DNA of 64,000 nt. Origin: Treponema vincentii F0403. Lineage in GTDB: Bacteria > Spirochaetota > Spirochaetia > Treponematales > Treponemataceae. The stretch spans positions 634,909-698,908 of the forward strand of contig NZ_KE332512.1 of the NCBI RefSeq assembly GCF_000412995.1, in the 5' to 3' direction. The translations under genes and the position numbers were made by a program. The notes under the pieces are model-generated. The model was not told the DNA's origin. It did not search any database and was given only the letters and a program-made list of their open reading frames with translations. Within the stretch, counting starts at the first letter, position 1; each line of letters starts with the position of its first letter. Below, piece by piece: positions 33,612-42,867 of the stretch.

Positions 33612-35900
33612 ATGAAACATACAAAGAGACTCATAGTTATTTTGCTATTGAGTATATGCTTTGCGCCGGTTTTTACCCAAACCATTCAAAACGGAGTACT
33701 CGATCTCCGCAGAAGCAACTTCGACGATACTCAAAGCATGGTAATAAGCGGCAGGATGGGATTCTATAATCGCCGGTTACTTTCTTCACCGGAAGATGTA
33801 CGCACCCCTACGGTATTTATCGAAGCTCCTAAAGAATGGAGTTCAACCGTTTTATCTGACGGCACAAAGATGTCCGCTTTCGGATACGGTACCTATACTC
33901 TGCAGATTTTATTACCGGAACAGCATCCCGAATTAGCAATACAATTTTCTTCTCCGGTTTCCGCATGGAGCCTCTATGTAAATGGAGAGTTGCAAGCCCA
34001 TTCAGGACAAGTCGGAACTTCACGGGAAGCATCTGTCCGCGGCGAAGCAGATATTCTCTATTATATTCCGAAAGACCTAACCGAAGTATGCATGGCGATT
34101 CAGGTTTCAAACTTTTTTCATTCACGCGGAGGCATTTACCAAACCATTAAGTTTTCGACAAAAGCAAAAGCGGACAGTGCCGATTTTGCGTTCCTGTTTA
34201 TTGAGATTTTTGTCTTTGGCTTTGGTGTCGCAATTATTTTGTATCATCTTGCGCTCTATCTATTTCAACCTGATAATAAAAGTGTCTTATGGTTTGTGTT
34301 CTTCAGTATTCTCGTCGTTCTCCGCAACATGGTAAAAGGACCCGTCTTTAGAATCCTCTTTTCTTCTTTATCATGGAATATCGATACTAAAATCGACTAC
34401 CTTACCTTTGCATTGCTCAGCTTTTCCGTAGTCGGTTATTTTGCAACTCTCTATCCTAAAGATACTCATAAAATTATTAACCGTATCATTATGATTGAGG
34501 CGTTAGGGTACTCAGCGTTTATTTGTGTAACGCCGTCTTATATCTACGGAAAACTCATACAAGTTCATCAATTAGTGATTGTTATGATTATCGTCTATGT
34601 CATTTATTTGATCATCAAGCTGCTCATACGTAAACGGGAAGGAGCAATATTTATTGTTATCGGTATTATCATTCTGACAATTTTCACGTTAAACGATTTA
34701 TTTTATAGTATGATGCTCGTTCCTACAGGAAATTTATTGCCGTTCGGTTTTTCCGCATTTTTATTAGCGCAGGCGTTCGGTTTTGCATGGAAAACGCACA
34801 TTTACAATCGTCAAAGCGAGGAGATAAAAATACAACTGTCGGATTCCGACAAGCAGAAAACTCTTTTATTTAATGAGATCAGACACACCAGCGATAAACT
34901 GCAGCGGCAAGAGACGGTTCTGTCACAAAACATGGACGGAGCAGAACAGGCAATGCAGGCATTATCGCTTCAAGTTCAAACGTTAAGATCTGAAATATCC
35001 GAGCAAAGCAATCAACTTCGGAGTACGCAAAATGCAACCGACAGCTTTAATGCTTTTTTGAATACAATGCGGCAAGGAATTGAACGGCAATCGGATGCGG
35101 CAGAAGAAACGGTAACACAGATTAAGCAGTTGAACAATGCTACTAACGGACTAACGGAAAAATTCAACGAAATAAATCATAATTTTTCATACATCCGCGA
35201 AGCAAGCGATGCCGGTAAACATCATTTGATAACGGTTACGGATATCATCAATGCTATTTACGAAAGCTCGGAAAGTCTACTGGAGACAAACCAAATTATT
35301 ACCGCCATTGCAGAGCAAACGAATTTATTGGCAATGAACGCGGCAATAGAGTCCGCTCATGCCGGAGAAGCGGGAAAAGGCTTCGCGGTCGTTGCCGATG
35401 AAATACGGAAACTTGCAGAAAACTCCGCGTATGAGGCCGATAATACCGGTAAGATTTTAAAGCACATCAATAAAAGCATTAAAGATTCCGCAGAGGCTTC
35501 GGATGTGTTGCGAAAAAGTTTTGAAAATATCAATATGCAGGTCAATAACTTTCAAACAATATTAGGAGATATTTCATCGTTTTTAAAAGACGTCGATGTA
35601 CAGGCCGAAGAAATGAACAGCGCTATGCAATCGCTGGCGGATCAATCCATTGATGTACAAGAGGAACAAGCCGAAGTAGCCGAACTCAGAAATAAAATCA
35701 ATGAAAGCTTTACCAACTTATTGCAAGCGACCGAGAAAGTACATACGGAAATCGCGGCTATGTTCACAAATATCAAAAGCCTCAATGATGCAGTTCAGAC
35801 AACACGCGGGGTAGAAGCTGAAACGAGCGAATCAATCGGTATGCTCAATGCACTGATTACACACACCGATCATCTGAACAACATCCAAATGAATGAATAG
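33612..35900 (+). CDS. Methyl-accepting chemotaxis-type protein with 7TM sensor
   Basis: 762 residues, with AAGGAGAGACA before the ATG. A signal peptide ([20 protein letters not shown]) is followed by a periplasmic jelly-roll-like domain (residues 25-190). About seven membrane segments follow (190-400), as in 7TMR-DISM receptors. A coiled coil (410-480) leads to the MA signalling domain, with tip [20 protein letters not shown] and [20 protein letters not shown]. There is no HAMP domain and no C-terminal CheR-binding pentapeptide. It probably passes an envelope signal to CheA/CheW or a similar kinase; the ligand is unknown. Confidence 0.9.
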   Translation: MKHTKRLIVILLLSICFAPVFTQTIQNGVLDLRRSNFDDTQSMVISGRMGFYNRRLLSSPEDVRTPTVFIEAPKEWSSTVLSDGTKMSAFGYGTYTLQILLPEQHPELAIQFSSPVSAWSLYVNGELQAHSGQVGTSREASVRGEADILYYIPKDLTEVCMAIQVSNFFHSRGGIYQTIKFSTKAKADSADFAFLFIEIFVFGFGVAIILYHLALYLFQPDNKSVLWFVFFSILVVLRNMVKGPVFRILFSSLSWNIDTKIDYLTFALLSFSVVGYFATLYPKDTHKIINRIIMIEALGYSAFICVTPSYIYGKLIQVHQLVIVMIIVYVIYLIIKLLIRKREGAIFIVIGIIILTIFTLNDLFYSMMLVPTGNLLPFGFSAFLLAQAFGFAWKTHIYNRQSEEIKIQLSDSDKQKTLLFNEIRHTSDKLQRQETVLSQNMDGAEQAMQALSLQVQTLRSEISEQSNQLRSTQNATDSFNAFLNTMRQGIERQSDAAEETVTQIKQLNNATNGLTEKFNEINHNFSYIREASDAGKHHLITVTDIINAIYESSESLLETNQIITAIAEQTNLLAMNAAIESAHAGEAGKGFAVVADEIRKLAENSAYEADNTGKILKHINKSIKDSAEASDVLRKSFENINMQVNNFQTILGDISSFLKDVDVQAEEMNSAMQSLADQSIDVQEEQAEVAELRNKINESFTNLLQATEKVHTEIAAMFTNIKSLNDAVQTTRGVEAETSESIGMLNALITHTDHLNNIQMNE

Positions 35901-35914
35901 CTTAGATGAATGAA

Positions 35915-35980
35915 AGCATCCCTTAAAAACTGAAAGCCTATCGGCTTTGCGGAGAGCGGATCATTTTTTAAGAGATGCCC
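35915..35980. repeat. Family F2 stem-loop repeat between convergent genes
   Basis: GCATCCCTTAAAAACTGA pairs with TCATTTTTTAAGAGATGC. The loop contains GCCTATCGGC and CGGAGAGCGG, as in the 2508-2612 copy. It lies between the convergent chemoreceptor and barrel genes and could end both transcripts. Confidence 0.6.
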
Positions 35981-35985
35981 ATGTT

Positions 35986-37581
35986 CTACCACGTAAACGT
36001 TCCCTTCAACCATAGAGCGCTGATCTTGTGCATCGCTGCAAAGTCGCCCTTGCCGTCGTAGCCTTTGGTGTACACATCGCCTCCGAGCGCAAAACTTATG
36101 TTGTCGGTAAGCGCGTAGGCAACTGAATAGGTACTGAACGTACTGCCGTAGTTTACGTCGATGACGCCGCTTGCCGAAAGCTTCAGTGTTTCGCGCAAAA
36201 ATGTTTTGCTTACATTGAGGCTGACAAAGCCCTTGTGCATCGGCCGCTCTATATCGTTTTTATGATTGAGGATGAGGTCTTCAAAATACTGACCGCTCAG
36301 CGTCCACGAGTCTTTCATCCAATCGACTCCGGCAAGCATCAGCAGCTGGTGTTTTTTAACGGGAGCATTAAAGTCAAGCGGCACATCATCAGGTGTCTGC
36401 CTTTTCAAATCGTCAATAGATTTATCTGTAAGTAAATTTTTGGGCTCAAAGTACCGTTCTCCTACCCATGCAGTTTCTAATCTGACCGTTACGTCTCCTG
36501 CCGGAATTGCCGCGTCAAAGCCCGTCATCCAGATACGGTAATACTCCTCATTTAAATTAGTATAGAGTTCTTTCGGAACATATGGATTAAGAGGACTCAG
36601 CGGGTTAGCAGGATTAAACAAACCCTTTTTTGCATACCCGCTTTTTACATAGCGCGGATTTTTATCCCAGCCGTAGAAGCCGGAAACGGAAAAATCAATG
36701 CCGGGTAGAAAGAAGGAAAAACGGGCGGCCGCTTCCGTGTCGGTGAACATCTTTGGTTTTGCGCTTTGGGTTTTTGTATACGTTATAGGGGCGGTAATGG
36801 TGCCAAATGGTGTTTGCATATCGAAACTATCTGGCGTGTCGATATAGTAGAGGCTGCCTTTTGCGCCATCTTCAAAGCCGAAGCGCGGCAGCTTATTCGG
36901 TGTAAAAAACGGTACGGCAATCGCTTCAAATGTAAACAGATCGTGAAAAAAACGCAGGCGGACGCTGTCCGACGGGAGCCGCGCATCATCGCCGTTAAAG
37001 GCGATAAACTCCGAGCTGTCCCGCGCGCTTAACACATCGGTGAGCCTAAACCCATCCGCTTGTCCCCACGCAATAACCTGCCTCCCCACACTGATATCCC
37101 AGATATCGCCGGAATAACGGTAATAGGCTTCGTTCAGCCGAAAACCCGTGCGTGCGGGGTTGCGGTAATTGTATTCGGCAGAAGCGGAAAGCGCGGCATA
37201 CGAAGAGCCCGCAGTCACCTCGCCTTTCAGTTGCGCAATCGAACGGGATACTCCGTACTCAACATTTTTTTTAACATCGTTCCAACGGAAACCGTGCAGC
37301 GTTTCAATTTTACCGCTGAGCGTAAATACCGGTTTTGCGCTGTCAGCTTCCGAATCGAAGGAAGAGTCCTCCTCCTCATCATCGGCGGGCAGTTCGACAT
37401 CGGCTGTTTGATATTCAACCGCATTGCCGGATGAAACTTCCGCTGTTCGAGCTGTTTTCCCCGTACCGTCTCTGCCCCGTATATCCCCTGCTTCCTGCGC
37501 AGTGCAAGGCAGCAATAGTACCGCAAAAAACAGCGTACAACACGCAATAACCGCTCCGTGTTTTTTTTGTATCGTTTTCAT
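35986..37581 (-). CDS. Outer-membrane beta-barrel protein (DUF1302-like)
   Basis: 531 residues from ATG 37581, with AAGGAGAGG upstream. The signal peptide ends near LLPCTAQEA. An acidic linker (residues 45-85) precedes a domain of repeated amphipathic strands ending in LWLKGTFTW, a terminal aromatic typical of outer-membrane barrels. The segment DISVGRQVIAWGQADGFRLT resembles the DUF1302 porin-like family. Such barrels often accompany RND exporters and LolA-like proteins, and those genes lie 2-5 kb away on the same strand, so a common export path is possible but inferred. Confidence 0.75.
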   Translation of the reverse strand: MKTIQKKHGAVIACCTLFFAVLLLPCTAQEAGDIRGRDGTGKTARTAEVSSGNAVEYQTADVELPADDEEEDSSFDSEADSAKPVFTLSGKIETLHGFRWNDVKKNVEYGVSRSIAQLKGEVTAGSSYAALSASAEYNYRNPARTGFRLNEAYYRYSGDIWDISVGRQVIAWGQADGFRLTDVLSARDSSEFIAFNGDDARLPSDSVRLRFFHDLFTFEAIAVPFFTPNKLPRFGFEDGAKGSLYYIDTPDSFDMQTPFGTITAPITYTKTQSAKPKMFTDTEAAARFSFFLPGIDFSVSGFYGWDKNPRYVKSGYAKKGLFNPANPLSPLNPYVPKELYTNLNEEYYRIWMTGFDAAIPAGDVTVRLETAWVGERYFEPKNLLTDKSIDDLKRQTPDDVPLDFNAPVKKHQLLMLAGVDWMKDSWTLSGQYFEDLILNHKNDIERPMHKGFVSLNVSKTFLRETLKLSASGVIDVNYGSTFSTYSVAYALTDNISFALGGDVYTKGYDGKGDFAAMHKISALWLKGTFTW

Positions 37582-37597
37582 GTTGACATACCTCTCC

Positions 37598-38053
37598 TTA
37601 TCGACATCGTTCAACCGTATCGACTATCGGTTGTCCGTATTCCCGCTTCATAGCTTCCACAGAAATAACCCACTGTTTACCATATTTGCAGGCATCGATT
37701 CCGTTGACAAGCTTACCATAAGCAATCGCCTTTCTCAGTGTACTTTCATGTAAGCCCCAAAGCAACGTTGCATCGCTCATTGCAATCAATCCGTCGAACG
37801 GATTTTTTACCGTTTTTCCATTTTCATATAATTCGTCACACGATAAATCAAGCTCATCATTCCAAACAATACCGTAACCGCCTGTATCAACCTCTACATC
37901 GTCAAATAATTCCGGTTCATTCTCCAATCGTTTAAAAGCCGCCCATTTAGTAAAAAGCGGTTTGACATCATATATCTTTGTTAGGCCTTCCGAAAATTGA
38001 ATATATAAGCGATAATCAGGCAAAGTATGAACTGCTCTAATCTTATGAAACAT
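37598..38053 (-). CDS. DUF2442 protein with C-terminal helix-turn-helix
   Basis: 151 residues. The N-terminal half (HKIRAVHTLPDYRLYIQFSE, then KIYDVKPLF and GIVWNDELDLSCDELYENGK) is DUF2442. The C-terminal half (SDATLLWGLHESTLRKAIAY, then YGKQWVISVEAMKREYG) is a helix-turn-helix resembling those of DNA-binding antitoxins. It is 11 bp downstream of a DUF4160 gene, and these two families commonly occur as a pair with toxin-antitoxin-like behaviour. Biochemical function is unproven. A short copy of its 3' end lies at 38408-38450. Confidence 0.85.
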   Translation of the reverse strand: MFHKIRAVHTLPDYRLYIQFSEGLTKIYDVKPLFTKWAAFKRLENEPELFDDVEVDTGGYGIVWNDELDLSCDELYENGKTVKNPFDGLIAMSDATLLWGLHESTLRKAIAYGKLVNGIDACKYGKQWVISVEAMKREYGQPIVDTVERCR

Positions 38054-38064
38054 ACAGCGTCTCC

Positions 38065-38319
38065 TTATTCAAGTGGGGAAAGCGGCTTAAATTCCTGTGT
38101 TTCCCATATATGTAAAAGAGCTTTTTGATGAATACTCATCCACTCTCGTACCATCGATAATGCTTTCGGAGGTAAATGCCCTTCTAATATTTCTCCGTTT
38201 TGTATATCGATAGCAGCCATATCATCCCCATATAATGCATGAATATGCGGCGGATTATGTTCTGATTGCTGAAAGTACATTCGGATAATAATTCCATAAA
38301 ACCTTGATAATACGGGCAT
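38065..38319 (-). CDS. DUF4160 protein, partner of DUF2442
   Basis: 84 residues. The family signature is complete: RFYGIIIRMYFQQSEHNPPH, then IHALYGDDMAAIDIQNGEIL and a C-terminal helical hairpin. It is first in a two-gene unit with the DUF2442 protein. It is probably the effector or regulator of a toxin-antitoxin-like module. The conserved H-x-P-P-H-I-H motif could bind metal, which is a guess. Confidence 0.85.
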   Translation of the reverse strand: MPVLSRFYGIIIRMYFQQSEHNPPHIHALYGDDMAAIDIQNGEILEGHLPPKALSMVREWMSIHQKALLHIWETQEFKPLSPLE

Positions 38320-38407
38320 ATCTAGTACCTCCTCGTTCTTAACGACTTACATCATATTCACGGTATCGTGATGTTGTCAATGGGTTTATCAATCCTATCA
38401 ATTTACC

Positions 38408-38450
38408 GGTTGTCCGTATTCCCGCTTCTCAGTGTACTTTCATGTAAGCC
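38408..38450. repeat. Partial duplicate of DUF2442 gene 3' end
   Basis: 38408-38428 is identical to 37629-37649 and 38428-38450 is identical to 37734-37756. In the copy the 84 bp between these segments are missing. It abuts the stop codon of the membrane-protein gene. Confidence 0.7.
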
Positions 38451-38966
38451 TTAGAAAGAAAACAAAAATTGTATGAGCATTACAATACCTGTTTGAACTA
38501 AAGAAAAAAGCGGAACTACTATAAACGGCCACAATAAAAAATGTTCGGGTATTCCGATAACCTTCATCCAATTTTTTGTTTGATAGATTAGGTTATCTTC
38601 CGTCCCCGGAATGACAATCAACTTGGTCCATTTTTGGAATAAAAGACAATCCAACAAGAAAAAGTCGGCAAAATTCACAATAATCCAATGAATATATGCG
38701 GTACAAAATATTGTCTTAAACGTATGAATTCCGCCGTGTAATGTACTTATTACTCCGTAAAGCCAACAACCTCCCATTACAATAACCGTAAATATTTTAT
38801 TTACCCGTTTTTCTTTCTTATTCATTAGCTCAGGAACAGCTTTTTGAATCCCCTTAGGATATGAATCCATCAAATATCTCGGGTTGGCTATTACAAGAGC
38901 CGCCGCCGAACCGTTAAATATGGCTGCCATCGCTATGCCGTCCAATAGTGCTCTGATTATATCCAC
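38451..38966 (-). CDS. Integral membrane protein, unknown function
   Basis: 171 residues from GTG 38966, with GAGGGA nine bases upstream. Four or five hydrophobic segments are visible: residues 5-27, 59-77, 90-108, and 143-171 with LLWPFIVVPLFSLVQTGIVM. Conserved-looking polar positions include NPRYLMDSYPKGIQ and IHWIIVNFADFFLLDCLLF, which suggest a bundle in the inner membrane. I do not recognise a family with certainty. It is separated from the DUF4160 gene by the duplicate fragment and 85 bp. Confidence 0.65.
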   Translation of the reverse strand: MDIIRALLDGIAMAAIFNGSAAALVIANPRYLMDSYPKGIQKAVPELMNKKEKRVNKIFTVIVMGGCWLYGVISTLHGGIHTFKTIFCTAYIHWIIVNFADFFLLDCLLFQKWTKLIVIPGTEDNLIYQTKNWMKVIGIPEHFLLWPFIVVPLFSLVQTGIVMLIQFLFSF

Positions 38967-39000
38967 CTAAATCATTCCCTCTGTTTTTACCTCACCAGCA

Positions 39001-39452
39001 GCATATAGAAAACAACCCTTTCGAAAAGTTCTCTTCCGTAAGCCTTTTGAAAATAGACGGTGTAGATCCGAGGCGCGAGAAAAAATTAACCGCAGGCACG
39101 GTAAAAAATGTACATCCCTGTACATTTTTTACCTACGTGTTTGCAAGGCAAACACGCTACTGATTAGAACCACCGCCATCCTCGCCCAAAAACGTACATC
39201 CGTGTACATTTTTGAGCTGCAAGTTTGCAAGCAAACTTGTTACTGCATAGAACCAGCGGCGTCCTTGCCGCTTCTGATACGTTGAGGATTGTCAGTAGCG
39301 GCATATAGAAAAGCCCCCTTCCGTAAGCCTTTTGAAAATAAACGATGCAGATACAAGGAGTTTAGCAAAAGCGAAGCGGAGGCGTACTTGCTGTACGTTG
39401 AGCATTCGCTTTTGCGTAACGACGCAGTAGATGCCCCGCATATTTCAAAAGG
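39001..39452. repeat. Cluster of hairpins ending in an F3 repeat
   Basis: No gene. 39100-39240 holds four consecutive perfect hairpins, including GGTAAAAAATGTACA / TGTACATTTTTTACC, CGTGTTTGC / GCAAACACG, ACGTACATCC / GTGTACATTT and CAAGTTTGC / GCAAACTTG. 39270-39315 repeats, inverted, a fragment seen at 20527-20575. 39328-39452 is a full family F3 element (CCTTTTGAAAATA / TATTTCAAAAGG ends, inner stem GCAAAAGCGAA / TTCGCTTTTGC). GCATATAGAAAA plus TCCGTAAGCCTTTTGAAAATA-type ends occur twice, at 39001 and 39301. Confidence 0.75.
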
Positions 39453-39453
39453 A

Positions 39454-40239
39454 TTACCTGATTTTGCCTTCTTCTAATGAATTCACCCTAAAGTACGAAT
39501 CGGGGATGTTTTTGTTGAACTCGTGCTTAAGCGTTTCGATAACGGTTGCGTGCTTTTTTTGCAGGTTGTTCATTTCCATTTTACCCGCAGTCCAAAAGCC
39601 GTCTTTTTTTTCGATACCGCTTACCGTAAGCACTTTCAGCAGTGTTCCTTGTTCGTCATAAAATTCCGCCTTTACCTGCACCAGTGATTCCTTATCAATC
39701 CACGAAATATATTTTGAATACATCGATTTTTGTACCGGCACCGATTCAACTTTCCAGCAGTTTTTTCCGTCCACCGTTTCTTCTGCAAGCAGTGTGTACG
39801 TGTAATCGTCAATCTTGTGCCCGCTTATATCATCGTAGGTAAAATCGGTACCCATAAAATAGTCCTGACTTGAAGAGCCGGAAATGCGCTTTGCCTTTTT
39901 AAGTGCAGGCATATAGAGCCAACGGTCATCGCTTTTTGACGCGTCATCATACGAGAAAGAAAGATAGCCGACTCCCTTTACATCAGCGGGCAGCATAAAC
40001 ACCATCACCGTTTTTTTCTCGCTGCCGTAATCCTTTGAATAGGCGGTAACTTCGCGCACCCGCTTTTTGCCGCCGGAATTGATCAGCGTCATCCGCATCG
40101 TAAACGAATCCGTCGCCGCCTTTTCGCGCTTGTCAACCTTTTGCATAATCTCTTTACCCGTCACCTCTTGTGCAAATGCAAGGCTTACGGCCATCGCTGC
40201 AAATACAGTCAGCGCGATTACGTGTTTTATAATTTTCAT
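39454..40239 (-). CDS. LolA-like outer-membrane lipoprotein-sorting protein
   Basis: 261 residues. The signal peptide is KIIKHVIALTVFAAMAVSLAFA. The LolA-like fold shows TDSFTMRMTLINSGGKKRVR, MLPADVKGVGYLSFSYDD, DRWLYMPALKKAKRIS and QDYFMGTDFTYDDISGHKI. This is the subgroup encoded next to MMPL/RND exporters, thought to carry lipid or lipoprotein between membranes in the periplasm. It follows the RND gene by 92 bp and is probably in the same transcript. The cargo is unknown. Confidence 0.88.
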   Translation of the reverse strand: MKIIKHVIALTVFAAMAVSLAFAQEVTGKEIMQKVDKREKAATDSFTMRMTLINSGGKKRVREVTAYSKDYGSEKKTVMVFMLPADVKGVGYLSFSYDDASKSDDRWLYMPALKKAKRISGSSSQDYFMGTDFTYDDISGHKIDDYTYTLLAEETVDGKNCWKVESVPVQKSMYSKYISWIDKESLVQVKAEFYDEQGTLLKVLTVSGIEKKDGFWTAGKMEMNNLQKKHATVIETLKHEFNKNIPDSYFRVNSLEEGKIR

Positions 40240-40253
40240 ATATGCTCCTCTTT

Positions 40254-40336
40254 CAATTGGTAATTTGTAATGCGTAGTTGGTAATTACTGCTGCACGTAA
40301 ATCGCTTTAATTACCAATTATCAATTACGCACTACC
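40254..40336. repeat. Inverted repeat between RND and LolA-like genes
   Basis: GTAGTTGGTAATTA and TAATTACCAATTATC, with outer AATTGGTAATTTGTAATGCG / CAATTACGCACTACC, form a large imperfect stem. It overlaps the RND stop codon and may regulate expression of the downstream gene. Confidence 0.5.
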
Positions 40337-42725
40337 CATTAGTTTCCTCTTTTCCAAATGGTTTGCTGATGTAGATCAATACCGGCGTCATCAAATAGTC
40401 GGCGGCGAGCGCAGACAGAAGGCCGACCGCAGCCAATACACCGAGACGTAGAATCGCATCAATCTTACACGTAAGATACACTAAAAATGTTGCAGACAAA
40501 ATAATCGTTGTCATCGCAAGTGTCTTTCCGATGGAATAAAACGTCTCGAAAATTACACGGTCATAAGATTTCTCTTTGTCAAAAAGATATTTGGTGTGGT
40601 TGGTAAAGTGAATGGTATCATCAACCGCAATACCGAGAATCATCGGCATAATTGCCATCGTCATAAGATCCAGCGAAATACCGAGATAACCCATAATTGC
40701 ACCGATGACAATGACGGGGAAGATGTTGGGGATAAGCCCGATCAGTCCCATCTTAACGCTGCCGAATACAAGCATCATTAAAATTGCAATCGCAACGAGC
40801 GAAGTTAAAAAAGAATACAATTCGCCGAATACGATTTTATTGTTCAATTCTGCAAATTGCACGGCAGCTCCGATTAAATGGCAATCCGCTTGAGGAAACA
40901 GTTCCGCGCATGTTTGCTCGATAGTTTTCAGATTTCCCGCAAGCTCGTTTGCATCATACGAGGCAACATCAATCGACATACGGAGTGTACGGAATTCTTC
41001 ATCAACCCAACGTGAAGTTTGACCTCCTGAAATTTCGTACAAGAACAGCAGCTGCGCGAGCAAATCTTCATCATCGGGAATCGTGTAAAACGCAGGATCA
41101 TCGGAGTGCATCGTTTGATTCATCTCTTTGACAATATCCAAAATCGAGAATATCTTTGGCACTCCGTTATTCATTTTTGTTAATCTGAACGTCCCGATGA
41201 GTGTACTCAGTTTATCGAGTTTTTTAAGCACATCAGGATTCTTAACCGCATCATCTTCATCAAAGGTGAGCATAATATTGTAACTAAAATAGGAACCAAG
41301 CTGCGACTGCGTAATTTCATAAAGACGTTTAATATACGGAATGCGCAAACCCATGAATTTAAAGTTATCCATGTTGACATCGATTTTGAACAACGCTGGA
41401 ATACAAGCCGCAGTGATGAGCGTAAATGCAACCATGATCGCTTTGCGTCTTTTGATAACGGAATGTCCGAACCGTTCAAACCATTTATCCAATTTTTGCG
41501 CACGTACAGCTCTTTTTGTATGAGCATTTGCCGAATCTTTACCGGCTTCAATATCTTTGCCGAAACTCATCAAAATCGGAATGAGAACACTGACGTAGAT
41601 ATACACAGCGAATACCATCGCGGCGCTTGCGGCTCCCATCCAGCGCATCGGCTTAAGGTCAGTCGTTAAAAACGACAGCACCGAAACAACGGTGGTAACG
41701 ACGGTAAAAAAGAGCGGCCAACCGGTATTTTCAATCGAAGCGATAACAGCCTCTTTCCGTTTGCCGAGTTCATAAAAGCTTGTTTTAAATGAATTGACGA
41801 GGTGAATTGAGTAACCGACCGAAAGCGCCATCGCAAGCACAATCGGAACCGACATCATTTCCGACTTTCCCGAAATATGCAAAAAGCCCATAATGCCGAG
41901 CACCGTGGTAATACCGAAGAAAGTCGCGAACAATGGCACAATCGTTCCGCGGAGCGACCGGGTAAATACAATGAGCAGAATAATCATACAGAGAAAACTC
42001 AAGCCGACGCTTTTGGTGGTCTCCTGTCCCATCACAACTTTTTCTTCCGTTTCGGTATAGGGAAGTCCCGCAGGTTTTATCGTATACGCAGCGCTGTGAT
42101 ATTTAGGGTCGGTAACAATGTCGATTGCCGCTTCTCCGATAACGTACATTGGAGCCTGTGCCGAAGTTTTACTCCAGACTTCTTCAGGCGGTGTCGCCTT
42201 GAGCGACAGTACCAGCCATGTTTCCGTCGCATCCTGTGTTACGAGCTTATTCACAATCGACTTACGCGAAAGGATAAAGTCTTTGGCAGCTTTTAATGCG
42301 GCAGGATCGGAAGGAATACCGTCCCGAAACGGATTGGTGATTTCTATACCTTCGTCCGTACCGACGGTAATATCCGTATCGGTAATCGAAGTGATGGAAT
42401 CCGAATATGGTACTTTTTCCAAAAGTTCGGTGCCGATATCTTTAATCGCTTGGAGCACCTCCGGCTTAAATACGTCGTCTGATTCAAAGAGCAGCACGAT
42501 CGAATCGTTACTGCCGAACAATTCCTTAAACCGCGCATCATTCTTTTTTGTGCTTTCTTTTACGGTTAAAAACTCGTCTTCATCAGCCGAGCCGACCTTA
42601 AAACTTTTTACGCCTATAAGCCCCGCAACCGTTACAGTCGCAAGCAGAACCAAACAGAGCCAGCGGTATTTTAATTGAAACTTTGCAATCTTTTTAAAGA
42701 ATAGATGCATTCCTTCAAGTTTCAT
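40332..42725 (-). CDS. RND superfamily exporter (MMPL / COG1033 type)
   Basis: 797 residues with two repeats of one transmembrane helix, a large periplasmic loop and five or six helices. The helical blocks are near residues 25-40, 235-385, 435-455 and 640-785. RND motif GxxxD appears as MALSVGYSIHLVNSFKTSF and MILGIAVDDTIHFTNHTKYL; the second keeps the Asp pair, the first lacks it. Probably exports a lipid or hydrophobic compound powered by proton or sodium flow. A 37-bp palindrome lies 18 bp upstream, behind tetR. It has a dedicated LolA-like partner downstream. Confidence 0.92.
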   Translation of the reverse strand: MKLEGMHLFFKKIAKFQLKYRWLCLVLLATVTVAGLIGVKSFKVGSADEDEFLTVKESTKKNDARFKELFGSNDSIVLLFESDDVFKPEVLQAIKDIGTELLEKVPYSDSITSITDTDITVGTDEGIEITNPFRDGIPSDPAALKAAKDFILSRKSIVNKLVTQDATETWLVLSLKATPPEEVWSKTSAQAPMYVIGEAAIDIVTDPKYHSAAYTIKPAGLPYTETEEKVVMGQETTKSVGLSFLCMIILLIVFTRSLRGTIVPLFATFFGITTVLGIMGFLHISGKSEMMSVPIVLAMALSVGYSIHLVNSFKTSFYELGKRKEAVIASIENTGWPLFFTVVTTVVSVLSFLTTDLKPMRWMGAASAAMVFAVYIYVSVLIPILMSFGKDIEAGKDSANAHTKRAVRAQKLDKWFERFGHSVIKRRKAIMVAFTLITAACIPALFKIDVNMDNFKFMGLRIPYIKRLYEITQSQLGSYFSYNIMLTFDEDDAVKNPDVLKKLDKLSTLIGTFRLTKMNNGVPKIFSILDIVKEMNQTMHSDDPAFYTIPDDEDLLAQLLFLYEISGGQTSRWVDEEFRTLRMSIDVASYDANELAGNLKTIEQTCAELFPQADCHLIGAAVQFAELNNKIVFGELYSFLTSLVAIAILMMLVFGSVKMGLIGLIPNIFPVIVIGAIMGYLGISLDLMTMAIMPMILGIAVDDTIHFTNHTKYLFDKEKSYDRVIFETFYSIGKTLAMTTIILSATFLVYLTCKIDAILRLGVLAAVGLLSALAADYLMTPVLIYISKPFGKEETNG

Positions 42726-42742
42726 GCCATGAACCTCTTACA

Positions 42743-42779
42743 ATACTGAAATAGTAAACACTGTTTACTATTTCAGTAT
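42743..42779. promoter_or_regulatory. 37-bp perfect palindrome, TetR operator candidate
   Basis: Two 18-bp arms are perfectly complementary around a single central C at 42761; the core is GTAAACA-C-TGTTTAC. It lies between tetR and the start of the RND gene, only 18 bp before the ATG, where bound repressor would block transcription or initiation. The length and perfection suggest two TetR dimers or one extended site. Confidence 0.75.
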
Positions 42780-42867
42780 AAGATTCCCCTAGGAATTGTC
42801 AATAGGTATGATTTGCGATTTAGTTATTCTTCGGATCCATTAAAACAATCTGAGGCCATTACCTTGA

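Noticed and set aside
39001..39452. Clustered hairpins considered as a CRISPR array
   Set aside because: The hairpins differ from each other, spacing is irregular, and no constant 20-40 bp direct repeat with unique spacers exists. No cas gene is in the window.
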